The translations under genes and the position numbers were made by a program. A DNA stretch of 64,000 nt, taken from positions 1 to 64,000 of the forward strand of contig JAUILP010000010.1 in the NCBI GenBank assembly GCA_030432875.1, read 5' to 3'. Positions 44,982 through 54,598 of the stretch are shown piece by piece. Position 1 is the stretch's first letter. Each line of letters opens with the position of its first letter. The notes beneath the pieces were generated by a model. That model saw only the letters and a list, made by a program, of their open reading frames with translations. It had not been told where the DNA came from and did no database searches. The stretch comes from Oligoflexia bacterium. Lineage in GTDB: Bacteria > Bdellovibrionota_B > Oligoflexia > Oligoflexales > JAGOVF01.

Positions 44982-46460
44982 TTACTCATAAAGACCATCA
45001 AAGTAAGAACCATAACTCGTAACGATACTCAGGCACCGCATCCAACCTGCGACTCCTTTGCTCGGATTTTGGGCATCGACAAAATCAGGAGCCCATTCAG
45101 CAAGACGATAATAATCATAGTCCGAGCGAGATATTAGCCCATTAAGCAATGCAAATTTTCGCGCCTTCTCACAGCGCGCAAAATCTATCATCTCGTCAGC
45201 TTCTAAGGAAAGTTTTTTAACATCTATTGGTTCCAAAGCTGCAAGAATTTTTTCGGCTTGATCTAAGCATTTTTGGTTTGGGTTTTCGTAGCAATAAACA
45301 CCACCACGCACAAGGTTGTTAGCATTTTTAATCGTCTTTGTCTTAATGTCTTTTATTTCGGCAAGGAGGGTGCTGGGTATATAACTCGCAAACTGGCTAA
45401 TAATGGTAGAAGCACGTTTTTGATGAACGAGAGTTGCCGCATATCGGCTATTCATTTCCTCCTGCATTATCTTTACCGCCTCGTCAACGATGGGATAACC
45501 TTGGGGCGGTACCAAGTCATCAAGTCCAGATTCGTTGTATTTACTGGTCAGATAAGCAATGGAAGACCAGCCGCTCTGTTTCACCCCTGTGACAAAATCA
45601 TTTTGCGCATAATCCATGGCCATCTCCATCGCCTTTATGCAGGGCTCAGGGACTTCAAGACTACATGAGGCCACGTTTGCTGGAAGAATTTTGCTGAGAC
45701 CGGTAACATCACCACCGATTTGTATTCCCATAACCGACATGCTGATATTCTTTTTATCTTCACTTCTTATACTTTTAAGACTCCCTTCTAATTTGACTTT
45801 CCAAGCGGGGTTGCTCATATCAAAATCTAAAAAGCCACCTACCTCTTGTTTATTGTGACTATTTAAAAAATCAAACTTCATAGTGATAAAAAGCTTGGCT
45901 CCTTGGGTCACTTCTGAAATAAAACTGTCGCCACAAAGTTCCTGCAAATCTCCGCTTTTTTCATTTGCATATTTTTTGCCAATAGCGCTAAGACCTATTG
46001 ATTCGAGATCGACCTTTCGGCTCGGACCTCTTATGGTGTAGTCTATGGAAAAATTACGCGATGATTCGGTAGATGCCGCTTCGGCAGCATAATTCGCTCC
46101 TGCTTTAGCTTTCACAAGAGGAAATTTAACCTCTACGCTCAGATTGCCGACTAGAGAATTTATGATTTCTTCAGACGTCATATCTGTGGCAAATTTCAAA
46201 CTACTTTCAAGGTAAGATCCTTCATTAGTAGTCGTTTCTTTATAGGAAACGCATTTAAGATTAAGGATATTTTTGCTGCTAGCATTGTAGGCTTGGCCTA
46301 AAAATGGACTAATTGCTAGCTCCTTGGCGGGAATGCTATCTTTGGGAGCACCCTCCGGTATGCTTGCTTGGCAACCGAAAAGTCCCATAATAGCACATAG
46401 CTTAAGAGCACTATGGTGACCGCGAAGTCCTAGTTGTTTCTTTTTTACTTTTTCTTTCAT
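44982..46460 (-). CDS. Lipoprotein with MACPF/CDC-like core and a C-terminal Cys/WxxC module
   Basis: About 492 residues. The frame opens at 46610 inside the preceding gene, but GGGAAG before the ATG at 46460 and the lipobox LFGC place the start there. The core shares CGDSFISEVTQGAKLFITMKF, a strand region (VGGFLDFDMSNP), MGIQIGGDVTG and paired Cys with two proteins further down the cluster. The C-terminal 65 residues are the module RCEKARKFALLNGLIS...EWAPDFVD...KGVAGWMRCLSIVTSYG found in the two lipoproteins. It thus links both families in one chain. A pore-forming role is inferred from a by-eye match to MACPF proteins. Confidence 0.58.
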   Translation of the reverse strand: MKEKVKKKQLGLRGHHSALKLCAIMGLFGCQASIPEGAPKDSIPAKELAISPFLGQAYNASSKNILNLKCVSYKETTTNEGSYLESSLKFATDMTSEEIINSLVGNLSVEVKFPLVKAKAGANYAAEAASTESSRNFSIDYTIRGPSRKVDLESIGLSAIGKKYANEKSGDLQELCGDSFISEVTQGAKLFITMKFDFLNSHNKQEVGGFLDFDMSNPAWKVKLEGSLKSIRSEDKKNISMSVMGIQIGGDVTGLSKILPANVASCSLEVPEPCIKAMEMAMDYAQNDFVTGVKQSGWSSIAYLTSKYNESGLDDLVPPQGYPIVDEAVKIMQEEMNSRYAATLVHQKRASTIISQFASYIPSTLLAEIKDIKTKTIKNANNLVRGGVYCYENPNQKCLDQAEKILAALEPIDVKKLSLEADEMIDFARCEKARKFALLNGLISRSDYDYYRLAEWAPDFVDAQNPSKGVAGWMRCLSIVTSYGSYFDGLYE

Positions 46461-46578
46461 TGGCTTCCCTTTATTAAAGACTGATTTTGTTAAAACGACA
46501 AAGCTCTTTTTGCTTACTTGGCACCGTGATTTTTTTTGATAAATATGGTCTCCTTTCATTTTGTAATTTTTTGCTTTT

Positions 46579-48291
46579 CTAGAAGGCCTCCTCCAGTTTG
46601 AGAAAATCAATAACTTGAATTTTTTTAGGACCCGTCAACCGAGAGCTCGCTAGACCGTCATCAAAGCCCCAACACACAACCCCTTCGTCAGCTAAGGCAC
46701 AGGCATGCCGGTCACCAATGGCGACGTCACAAGGATGCGTCATCTCAGGAACCTGGTAACTGAGACCATTAGTGAATTTTCCTGCACACACGATATCCTG
46801 AGCTCTTATGCCACAGAGATAAGCACCGCGCGCAAAAAGCTCAGAAAACTCGTCCTGACCGTAAAGCGATAAAAATTGCTTAAAGGAAAGGCTATTTCCC
46901 CAACATCGAATCTGCCTACCACTTAGTGCGCAGCTAAAATCCCTACCAGCAGCAATTTTTTGCGCCTCACCCAAATCTAAAGGGACATCACTTTGGCCTA
47001 GGTTATTGGCTCCGAAGCAAAAAACTTGATCCTGGGTGATGAGGCAGCTGTGAAAATCTCCAAGAGCGAGTGCGCTTACCTCACTAAAATTTTCGCGAGG
47101 GGTGCTTTCGCCGTATATGTCAGCTCCCCAGCACTGGAGAAAACGCTCGTCGCCAAAAACACCGCAATTATGATTTCGGCCAGCAACAATAAGCCGCGGA
47201 ACTCCCTCAACCAGAGGTGCTGCGAGCTGGTCATAATCGTTGCTGCCCGTGCAGTAAATCTCTTGGCCTTGAAGAAAACACTCATGATCACGGCCCATGG
47301 CAATGGACTCTAGTTCCTCAGTCGCGGACGGAAATACGAATATGGGTCTATCAAAAGCCCAGCAGTCAACATGGTCTGGATCAGAACCAAACTTGTAGCA
47401 GCTTTTATATGAGCCAATGGCGAGTTGTTCCGAAATAACTTCCTCAGAACTCTTGTTCCAGCTCTCCATGAGGAGCGATCCTAAAAATCGATTTTCAAAT
47501 GTGTCCTCATTTAGGGTGATACCAAACTCTAGTTGCTGACTGATTTTTTTTAGGTATGATTTTTTTTCACTGATGAGAGAATTTAAAAATTGGAGGCGCG
47601 TTTCGTGCTCGTCAAATAGTGGTTTTAAAGAGGCACTCTCATCGCGTAAGCTTTTTAGCATCTGAGCGCTCCCTTCACGCAACACAGTGAGCTCTGCCAT
47701 CTCTTCTAAACAGAGGCTTTTTTGAAGCGCTGCCTCCGTGACCCGATACTCAAGAGACTGGAGAACGTCTTGTTGGTTGACTTGCACATAATGTAAACGA
47801 GCAAAATCCCTTTGAACACGGTAGTCCTCAATCGCGGTAGCCAAGACGCTACAACGCTGTTCGGTAGTAATAATTTGTTGCGTTAAATTATCGAGTAGAT
47901 TTTCTTGGTTTGAAATATCCTCTGCGATCTTCGCAAACCTGGTCTCATAATCTTTATCAATTTTGCTACCATTCACTTGCAGACCTTTTGCTTCCTCAAG
48001 AAAGGCATTAATGAGGCTCGGATACAAAACATTAAGAGCCCTCATAAACTGATGATAGGTTACCGTGGAATAATCACAGCGAAAAGCGTCTGCATCGGTA
48101 TTATGCCTCTGTGAACATGAGGTCAAAGTGATTTGGCCAAAGGCAAGAACAAATTGACTGGTCATCGCCGTGTCGACGTTATCGCGAGGATGCTGAGCAT
48201 AAATATTTAATGACGAGATAGTGAGGGCAACGAAAAAAATCAAAGGCACAACAAAAACTCTATTTATTATCTTTTTCTTTTTAAACACCAT
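46579..48291 (-). CDS. Secreted RCC1-like beta-propeller protein with N-terminal coiled coil
   Basis: About 570 residues. The start at ATG 48291 (AAGG upstream) gives a signal peptide ending NIYAQ. Residues 90-290 are a long coiled coil. Residues 310-560 hold six or seven RCC1_2/BLIP-II-type repeats, each with a G..H.C core and CWG or CFG (MGRDHECFLQGQEIYC, LGDFHSCLITQDQVFCFG, IGDRHACALADEGVVCWG). Such propellers bind proteins. The two Cys in most repeats may form blade disulfides in the oxidising periplasm. The upstream gene encodes a longer paralogue that is a lipoprotein, and the next gene is a MACPF-like lipoprotein. Confidence 0.75.
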   Translation of the reverse strand: MVFKKKKIINRVFVVPLIFFVALTISSLNIYAQHPRDNVDTAMTSQFVLAFGQITLTSCSQRHNTDADAFRCDYSTVTYHQFMRALNVLYPSLINAFLEEAKGLQVNGSKIDKDYETRFAKIAEDISNQENLLDNLTQQIITTEQRCSVLATAIEDYRVQRDFARLHYVQVNQQDVLQSLEYRVTEAALQKSLCLEEMAELTVLREGSAQMLKSLRDESASLKPLFDEHETRLQFLNSLISEKKSYLKKISQQLEFGITLNEDTFENRFLGSLLMESWNKSSEEVISEQLAIGSYKSCYKFGSDPDHVDCWAFDRPIFVFPSATEELESIAMGRDHECFLQGQEIYCTGSNDYDQLAAPLVEGVPRLIVAGRNHNCGVFGDERFLQCWGADIYGESTPRENFSEVSALALGDFHSCLITQDQVFCFGANNLGQSDVPLDLGEAQKIAAGRDFSCALSGRQIRCWGNSLSFKQFLSLYGQDEFSELFARGAYLCGIRAQDIVCAGKFTNGLSYQVPEMTHPCDVAIGDRHACALADEGVVCWGFDDGLASSRLTGPKKIQVIDFLKLEEAF

Positions 48292-48325
48292 AATTAAAGC
48301 CTTTATTCTCAAAAAAAATTAGCTT

Positions 48326-50470
48326 TTAAGGAAACACTTTAAACCATGCCATAGGAATCTCGCTGGACGGCATTTGAAAAATAGTCCATGTTCTTTGACC
48401 CCAGCACGATACTCCGTCATCATGAAATGCGCAGGTATAGTCATCAAAAGTCGTTAAGGCTCTGGGACGCACTAGATTTGGAGGAACATCCCGCTGCCCT
48501 TTGCTGCCATCACCCCAGCAAGTAATCTCCCCGTTTTCAATGGCACAGGAATGGTTATTTCCGAGGGATATAACAGAGGGATTATGAACATTTGCCGGAA
48601 CTGTAGTCTGGCCAAATGAGTTATCGCCAAAGCACTGCACCCCAAGGGCATTTTTAAGGCAAAGATGATTGGGGGCGGTAGCAATTAAGGTTGGCGTGGG
48701 AAGATCTTTAGGAAAATAATTTTCTATTTTAAGTGCTTTAGGACAGACAAAAATAGTTTTACCAAGTTGATATTCATCTAGATGATCTCTAATATCAAAA
48801 TCTTTATTGAAGCATCCATGGCATCTTAGGCCTTGACCATCGACAACACAAAGGTAGTCAGCGGCTGAAGCGATTATGGGCTTAGTCGCGCCAGGAGCAA
48901 GTGAGGTGAATATATTGTCTCTACCAATTAAATAAGGAAATTCTTCAATGTAATAGAACTGTTCCAAATAGTTTTTCTCTTTTTTAACAATTTTTGTCGT
49001 TTTTTCTCCTGTTTCAATATCTCTTAAATCAGAAATTTCTATGGAGTCAATTTCGCGGGTACCCTTTTTAGGCTCAGCACCCAAACAAATGACGTTTTCT
49101 TCTTTTATATAACAGGTATGCTTATAGCCGGTCGCAATCTGATCTAAGTTAGCTTCAGGAATATCAAAGTATTTTGGCTCCAAACTAGAACTTTCCACAC
49201 CAAAGCATTTTGCTCCTTTTCTATCCCACTTACACAAAAAACTAGGGCCGCCGAAGAGAAACAAATTGTTACTATTTTTGTTATCCTGCTCGACTGCGCT
49301 TGCTATTGAGCGCTCAGTTATCTCATAAGTTGTGTCATAACCTAGAATAGTAGCTGGTGTAGACTCACTTTCATTTCTTTCTCCCGGGTATCCCATGAAT
49401 ACCTCATCCGTCGAGAAAAAATATTGGTCGCATTTATCAGGCAACACAAAATCAGACCCGACCTCTATGATAGCCAGGTTGCATTCGAGAGGAATATCAT
49501 CTATAAAAAGCGCGGAAAAACTTTTGGGATTCGCTTCTGAGGAAGATGATTTTAAATCGTCACGCAACGCCTCCGCGGAGTCAAAAATTGGCGTTACGAT
49601 CGTTTTTTCATATGAGTAGTTACCGGCGCGGCATTTTGCTTCACCATGCGCAAAAAAGCAGGTATAATTATTTCCCATCACCACACCAGCATGGCTTTTA
49701 TCTGCTTTTGCTTTTTGAAAAGAAAGTTCAAAAATATGGTCAAAATTATCTATAGCAAATATTTCTTGTTCAAAATCCGCTAGCACAAATCCTATATTAC
49801 TATTTTCCAGTTTTTGCGTGAGCGTCTCGAAGTTAGTAGGCAAAGTATTTTTTACCTCCCGCAAAACCTGAGACCGGACCTTTAAATTTTCTATGGTGTC
49901 CCAATGTATATTGAGAGCCGTATTAAGCTTTTCAAGGCTCCGAATTTTTCCAGAGATCATGATATTGGTATCTGTAAGATCAGCTATAAGTTCTTTCGCT
50001 TCAGGCTTATTACTACTCAGGAGTGACGCTATTTGTTGTTCATTATTTCTATAATCTTCCTCATAATTTTGCTGCTGAACCTCCTGCTCCTGTGTAGCTT
50101 TCAAAAGTGAGTCATAATTCAGCTCTTTTTCCATCGGAACACCAATGTAGCGCACCATACTGCGCATTGCTGCCGCCATATCTATGTCGAGTAACTCAAG
50201 CTCACTCGTATAGTGTTGGTCCAAATCGCTCGCTAATTGCTGACGAAAGGCAAAGAAATCGACAGAAGCTTCATTTAGATCACAGGTCCTTAGGGTTACG
50301 AACCCCTCTACTCGGCATTCGCTGCGCATCATAACATTTCCCAAAACGCGGTAAAGGGCATCGGTATCTGTCTTTGCTGTAACATAATTTAGATGAGACG
50401 AATTGCTGCCGCCGCAAGAGTAAGCAAAAATAATGGTTAGCAGATAACCCATTTTAATTAATTTAAACAT
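48326..50470 (-). CDS. RCC1-like beta-propeller lipoprotein with N-terminal coiled coil
   Basis: A 714-residue lipoprotein (signal ending FAYSC, lipid Cys19) and the first gene of the cluster. Residues 90-250 are a coiled coil (QEQEVQQQNYEEDYRN). Residues 265-710 hold RCC1-like repeats, several degenerate (MGNNYTCFFAHGEAKC, TGYKHTCYIKEENVIC) and the last three canonical (LGNNHSCAIENGEITCWGD, SKGQRDVPP, DDGVSCWG). It is a paralogue of the following gene product and could form a surface complex with it. A CAGATNTGAA motif cluster lies 360-410 bases upstream, where the operon promoter should be. Confidence 0.75.
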   Translation of the reverse strand: MFKLIKMGYLLTIIFAYSCGGSNSSHLNYVTAKTDTDALYRVLGNVMMRSECRVEGFVTLRTCDLNEASVDFFAFRQQLASDLDQHYTSELELLDIDMAAAMRSMVRYIGVPMEKELNYDSLLKATQEQEVQQQNYEEDYRNNEQQIASLLSSNKPEAKELIADLTDTNIMISGKIRSLEKLNTALNIHWDTIENLKVRSQVLREVKNTLPTNFETLTQKLENSNIGFVLADFEQEIFAIDNFDHIFELSFQKAKADKSHAGVVMGNNYTCFFAHGEAKCRAGNYSYEKTIVTPIFDSAEALRDDLKSSSSEANPKSFSALFIDDIPLECNLAIIEVGSDFVLPDKCDQYFFSTDEVFMGYPGERNESESTPATILGYDTTYEITERSIASAVEQDNKNSNNLFLFGGPSFLCKWDRKGAKCFGVESSSLEPKYFDIPEANLDQIATGYKHTCYIKEENVICLGAEPKKGTREIDSIEISDLRDIETGEKTTKIVKKEKNYLEQFYYIEEFPYLIGRDNIFTSLAPGATKPIIASAADYLCVVDGQGLRCHGCFNKDFDIRDHLDEYQLGKTIFVCPKALKIENYFPKDLPTPTLIATAPNHLCLKNALGVQCFGDNSFGQTTVPANVHNPSVISLGNNHSCAIENGEITCWGDGSKGQRDVPPNLVRPRALTTFDDYTCAFHDDGVSCWGQRTWTIFQMPSSEIPMAWFKVFP

Positions 50471-51015
50471 AATATCTTCTCCTCGCTAAATTTTTGCTTA
50501 AAAGCTACCTTGAATCACTTATGGACGTATAATCATTTTTGGGTGATACCTGTCAAGACTTCCGCTCAATATTGGTTAACAAATGTTTTCACCGTGAAAA
50601 ACTAGAAAACCAAAATATAAAAATGCACGCTTCTATTTTTCAGACTTATGCTCATAAATGCCTCTCCTTCTATATAACAAGCCCTTTGAATTTTTATTTA
50701 TGTGTTAAGGTCCCGAAAACCACGATGGTCTGCTTCGTGCGTTATTAATGACGGAGAATAGGCTTGATATCAAGAAAAATAAATAAGCTTCTGCGGAATG
50801 ATATTCAATCTTGTTTAAAATGAGGTGACAGATCTGTAAAAAATACAGATATGAAACAAAAAAAATTACAGATATGAATATTTCCAGCTAATTTTTATGA
50901 GGATTGTTAAGTGAAAGCGTGGTTTTTTGCTAAACAAAAAGATTTTAATACGTGACAAGCAATCCTGAAACTGGGTCGCAGTTCATAATGCGTTCGCTGT
51001 ATAGGCAGTGCCTTC
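50471..51015. other. Long intergenic stretch upstream of the secreted-protein cluster
   Basis: 545 bases without a credible gene. It holds a perfect 12-bp palindrome, CTTGATATCAAG (50763-50774), and motif cluster B (50829-50882). The promoter of the minus-strand cluster must lie here. Confidence 0.5.
50829..50882. promoter_or_regulatory. Cluster B of a CAGATNTGAA motif
   Basis: CAGATCTGTA (50829-50838), CAGATATGAAA (50846-50856) and CAGATATGAATATT (50869-50882), in the same orientation. It is related to cluster A (32316-32362) and cluster C (60634-60669). Its position upstream of the RCC1/MACPF-like gene cluster makes an operator for that operon plausible. Confidence 0.42.
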
Positions 51016-52380
51016 CTACTCTGGCAGTTGTTCTCCTAGGGCGATCTTCCAAGCATATGAGATAGCCATACTTGCCTGGCGATACCTACTATCATTTTCT
51101 CTAGAACCAATTGAGGTGTCGGTAGCGATCATTTTTTCGTAGGGTATTTCGATTATCTTATCCTTAAAGGTGACTTCAATATCAAAATCACTTTTATTTT
51201 TCAAAGTTACGGAATGCACACCTGTTAAAACTGATGAAAGAGGAATTTGCTTCATTTTGAAATTGGCGTTTTGCACATTTTTTTTACCGTCCCCAAAAAT
51301 GACCTCAACTTTCCTCTCGGCATAGTTTCCAAGATTTGCGATGTGAACCTGGGTAATAGGGTTCCCCTCAATGATCGGTGGGTCTCTAAGAAATTCAAAT
51401 TTTATTGACTGCCGTGATGCTGAAACAGGAGTAGAAAGATCATAGGTCCAAAATTTTTCATATGGCTTATTGATCTCAGCGTTAACGAGATTGAAAAAAA
51501 GTTCGCTTATTCCTAGTGTTTTTAAGAGTGCCTTAGCTTTTTCTTCAGGAGTACTTTCACTTTTTATTGAAACTTCCCAGGGCTTATCATTTACTAAAAG
51601 GTGAGCTCCATTTTTAAGGGAAATTAATTCTAGCTTCTCTACTTTGATGAGTTCGTCACCACCTAAATGCTCGTGCTGAATGAAGCAGGGAAATGTTAAG
51701 GTCAGCGTCTTAAACTTCGCTATAGCGCTTATATTATTGAGTATTTTGCCGTACCAAGTTTCGTTATTTATGGCGAATTCTGACTGAAAATGTTGCCACG
51801 CTCTTTCATCAAATCCCAATAACTTTTTGCACCCATTTATTTGTTGACCAATATTTTCCAGTTTATCTGCATCGGTGTCACGAGGCGTATGTAAAAAAAA
51901 GTGATTTACTACGGACTCAAAATAAATCTCATTATACTCTTTCCATAGAAGCACTAGGGCTTCATAATTTTTATATTTTATGGTGGTATCACCAGGCAAT
52001 GAAACGACAGAAGACGAGGCTAAATCGACTTCATTAATCTTTTCTATTAAAAAATCGAAAAATTCATTTTCCAGAGGTTTTTTAAAAAAAACACCGCCTT
52101 CTATAGTGGCGTATTTTTCTTCTACCACGTGCTTAGAATTAGCCGAAATTAGTATAAAACACTTTGGTTTAATGATTTGACTCGCAATAAAACCAAAATT
52201 AAGTCCGTGGATATCGGGCATTTGAATATCTGAAACAATTATATCTGGCAAATTTTCTGCAAGTCTTTTGATAGCTTCCATGGGCTTATCAAAAAAGAAG
52301 CAATCTGCATTTTTTAAGGGAATTTCCTTAAAGCTTTCGAGAAACTCTTTATCATCATCTACTATGAAGATTTTTGCCAC
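51016..52380 (-). CDS. Response regulator with an unknown 330-residue output region
   Basis: Residues 1-115 are a canonical receiver: VDDD (8-10), phospho-acceptor Asp51 in VSDIQMPDIHG, ISAN, and FFKKP with the conserved Lys. The remainder has no helix-turn-helix, GGDEF or enzyme motif that I recognise. It has a middle segment (HLLVNDKPWEVSIKSEST) and a beta-sandwich-like end. Its output may be protein binding. Its start overlaps the end of the histidine kinase gene by 19 bases, so the two are a cognate pair. Confidence 0.82.
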   Translation of the reverse strand: MAKIFIVDDDKEFLESFKEIPLKNADCFFFDKPMEAIKRLAENLPDIIVSDIQMPDIHGLNFGFIASQIIKPKCFILISANSKHVVEEKYATIEGGVFFKKPLENEFFDFLIEKINEVDLASSSVVSLPGDTTIKYKNYEALVLLWKEYNEIYFESVVNHFFLHTPRDTDADKLENIGQQINGCKKLLGFDERAWQHFQSEFAINNETWYGKILNNISAIAKFKTLTLTFPCFIQHEHLGGDELIKVEKLELISLKNGAHLLVNDKPWEVSIKSESTPEEKAKALLKTLGISELFFNLVNAEINKPYEKFWTYDLSTPVSASRQSIKFEFLRDPPIIEGNPITQVHIANLGNYAERKVEVIFGDGKKNVQNANFKMKQIPLSSVLTGVHSVTLKNKSDFDIEVTFKDKIIEIPYEKMIATDTSIGSRENDSRYRQASMAISYAWKIALGEQLPE

Positions 52381-53819
52381 TTATTATGCTCCGTTTTCGG
52401 TAAGGTGATATAAAAGATTGTACGACCTGGACTAGTGATAAATCTAAGCGATCCATTATTTTTTTCTATTTCTTTTTTTACTATATATAAACCTAAACCG
52501 GTGCCATCTTTTGATGATTTAGTCGTAGCAAATGGCGTAAACATTTTATCTAAAAAAGCATCAGGAATTCCTTTCCCATTGTCTGCAACGGCAATTTCAT
52601 AAAAATCATCCGTTTCATTTTCCAGGTAAATCTCAACTTGAGCACCATCAGAGTCTATAGCATCAATAGAATTTGAAAATAAATTCATAAAAATTTGTAC
52701 TGCACTGCTTTTTGAGCAGTAGACCTGAGTATCATGATCAATTTTATTTACGAATTTTACCCTTTCACCAGCCTTACCTTTAATGAGAACAACCCCCGAA
52801 TTGACCAACTCGCTAAGACTGTTGGTTTGCATTACATCGTTTTCTCTCCCAACTGAGCCCATACTCACAATAATATCCTTGGATAGTTTTAGCGCACTTG
52901 TCATTCTGGAAATACCTTTTTTATAGAATTCAGGCTCCAAATTTCCAGACTCAATGGTTTTCGCGTGAGCATATAAGGTGGTTGAAATGGTATTTAGGGT
53001 GTTACCGAGCTGATGGGCCACTCCTGCTGCTAAAAGTCCCAGAGATGCCATTTTTTCTTTTTGAACCATCTCCCCTCTTAGGCTTAAGATGTCCCGGTTT
53101 TTTTCATTCACTTCTTCGGCTAAATCACCCAATTTTATTTTGCTTTCAGTAATAATTCGATTGGTCGAAAATAGATCAAACTCGATAGCTCCAAAAGAAA
53201 TCAGAAAAATAAAGACAATCGAACAGACAAAGCCATAGGGGTATGTGGCAACAATATGGTAATTTAGTAAAAAGTCGTAGCTAGAGCAGCTAAATATAAG
53301 ACCTGCCGCCATTGCTAATTTTAATTGTTTTTTCTTAAATGTTTTTTCAAAAAATTGAATCGCCTTGTAGGCCATTAGCATACTGTAACCCACACAAAGA
53401 CTGATAAACATTAAAAATACGGGATGAAGACTGCCCGCTTTTGGATAATATCCCCAGGGATACTTATAAACGCCGTCGATGATAAAATTTGTCTTAAATA
53501 AAATAACAAGCCCCAGCATATACAAAGTATATTTATATTTTGTCCCTCGCTTTGGTTTGCCTGTCATAGACTCGAAGAGATTAAGTAGCCCCAAGGGCAA
53601 AAATAAAATCCCAACGTGACCAAACTTAGCTATTTTAGTAGCCGCATCACTGCTTTCTGCTAAAAAAAGAAATACCCAACTTCCATGCCACCAGATAGTA
53701 GCCAAACAAAGGAAAAATAGATTTTGAAAATTTTTGTCGCGATACCGCAGCGGAAAATGCACCGCCAAAAGAGCAATGATGATTGAAGTCGTTAAAAGTG
53801 GTGGGACGTAAGAATCCAC
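52362..53819 (-). CDS. Membrane sensor histidine kinase with N-terminal multi-helix sensor
   Basis: A 485-residue kinase. Six or seven transmembrane helices at about 7-215 resemble the 7TM sensor of bacterial histidine kinases (PWGYYPKAGSLHPVF between helices). A coiled linker leads to the phosphorylated His269 in LAAGVAHQLGNTLNT. The ATPase domain has the N box FMNLFSNSIDA, G1 VADNGKGIPD, F box FATTKSSKDG and G2 GTGLGLYIV. The GTG start follows directly after the stop codon of the thioesterase gene (TAAGTG), with GGAGAA as ribosome site inside that gene. It probably signals to the overlapping response regulator. Confidence 0.9.
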   Translation of the reverse strand: MDSYVPPLLTTSIIIALLAVHFPLRYRDKNFQNLFFLCLATIWWHGSWVFLFLAESSDAATKIAKFGHVGILFLPLGLLNLFESMTGKPKRGTKYKYTLYMLGLVILFKTNFIIDGVYKYPWGYYPKAGSLHPVFLMFISLCVGYSMLMAYKAIQFFEKTFKKKQLKLAMAAGLIFSCSSYDFLLNYHIVATYPYGFVCSIVFIFLISFGAIEFDLFSTNRIITESKIKLGDLAEEVNEKNRDILSLRGEMVQKEKMASLGLLAAGVAHQLGNTLNTISTTLYAHAKTIESGNLEPEFYKKGISRMTSALKLSKDIIVSMGSVGRENDVMQTNSLSELVNSGVVLIKGKAGERVKFVNKIDHDTQVYCSKSSAVQIFMNLFSNSIDAIDSDGAQVEIYLENETDDFYEIAVADNGKGIPDAFLDKMFTPFATTKSSKDGTGLGLYIVKKEIEKNNGSLRFITSPGRTIFYITLPKTEHNKWQKSS

Positions 53820-54380
53820 TTATTCTCCAGATTTTAAAAAGAGCTTGAGCCCATTTCCAATCAATTCTGGGACTTCTATTGGCTTATTGTCTTTCATGAA
53901 ACCTAGAGTCATTTTCGCTTCAGCATGTAGCTTATTGGTGTTTTTGTTATATAAAATAAACTTAAGATAAACCTTGAGTTTTTTTAGTTTCTCAGCCTGA
54001 ACTTCTATATGAATATCGTCATACAAATAAAAGGGCTTTTTGTAGCTGATGGCAGTATCAATGGTCAAAATATTTATTTGCGTTTGAAAAAAAGCTGGTA
54101 GGTTGTCGCCCAGTAAATACTTCAAAAGCTCCTCACGAGCTTCACCAATAATATCAAAATACTGAGCAAAATACATATTGCCGAAAGCGTTCGTATCGGT
54201 CAGATAAATGGTTCGGTCATAAAAGAACTTTTTCCCACGACGGTCCATTGTACGGCGCCGAAAATCAATACTCTTTTGGCGACGATCTGACAGCTCTCCC
54301 ATGCGGCGATCAAACATAAAGCACCCAATTTGTAGAAGTATAGATATAGGGTAATAGATTTTGGAGATTTTTGCAAACAT
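53820..54380 (-). CDS. Hotdog-fold acyl-CoA thioesterase with Arg-rich N-terminus
   Basis: A 186-residue protein. Residues 50-185 are a 4HBT hotdog domain with FYDRTIYLTDTNAFGNMYFA containing the conserved Asp and FDIIGEAREELL. Such enzymes hydrolyse acyl-CoA. The N-terminus has an unusual Arg-rich repeat (FDRRMGELSDRRQ, DFRRRTMDRRG) of unknown use, perhaps nucleic acid or phosphate binding. The true start may be ATG 54317, since no good ribosome site precedes 54380. It is the first gene of the operon with the histidine kinase, so it may make or remove the kinase's signal; that link is inference. Confidence 0.75.
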   Translation of the reverse strand: MFAKISKIYYPISILLQIGCFMFDRRMGELSDRRQKSIDFRRRTMDRRGKKFFYDRTIYLTDTNAFGNMYFAQYFDIIGEAREELLKYLLGDNLPAFFQTQINILTIDTAISYKKPFYLYDDIHIEVQAEKLKKLKVYLKFILYNKNTNKLHAEAKMTLGFMKDNKPIEVPELIGNGLKLFLKSGE

Positions 54381-54598
54381 CAGAATTTATTGGTTTTATG
54401 CCATTTAAATCCAGCTTTTTTGTCTGACTAGAATAAAGGCTCCTCACTGGTCAGTTCTCTACTGGCTAAGTGCAGAATTTTGGCTGAATGTGCCCTTAGG
54501 GGGGATAGCACCATATTTATGTTGATGCGCGCACTTCATGGGGACTGGAGGAATTCATCTACCTTTTTTCTGTTAGCCCAAATGGATAGATTTTCTTA

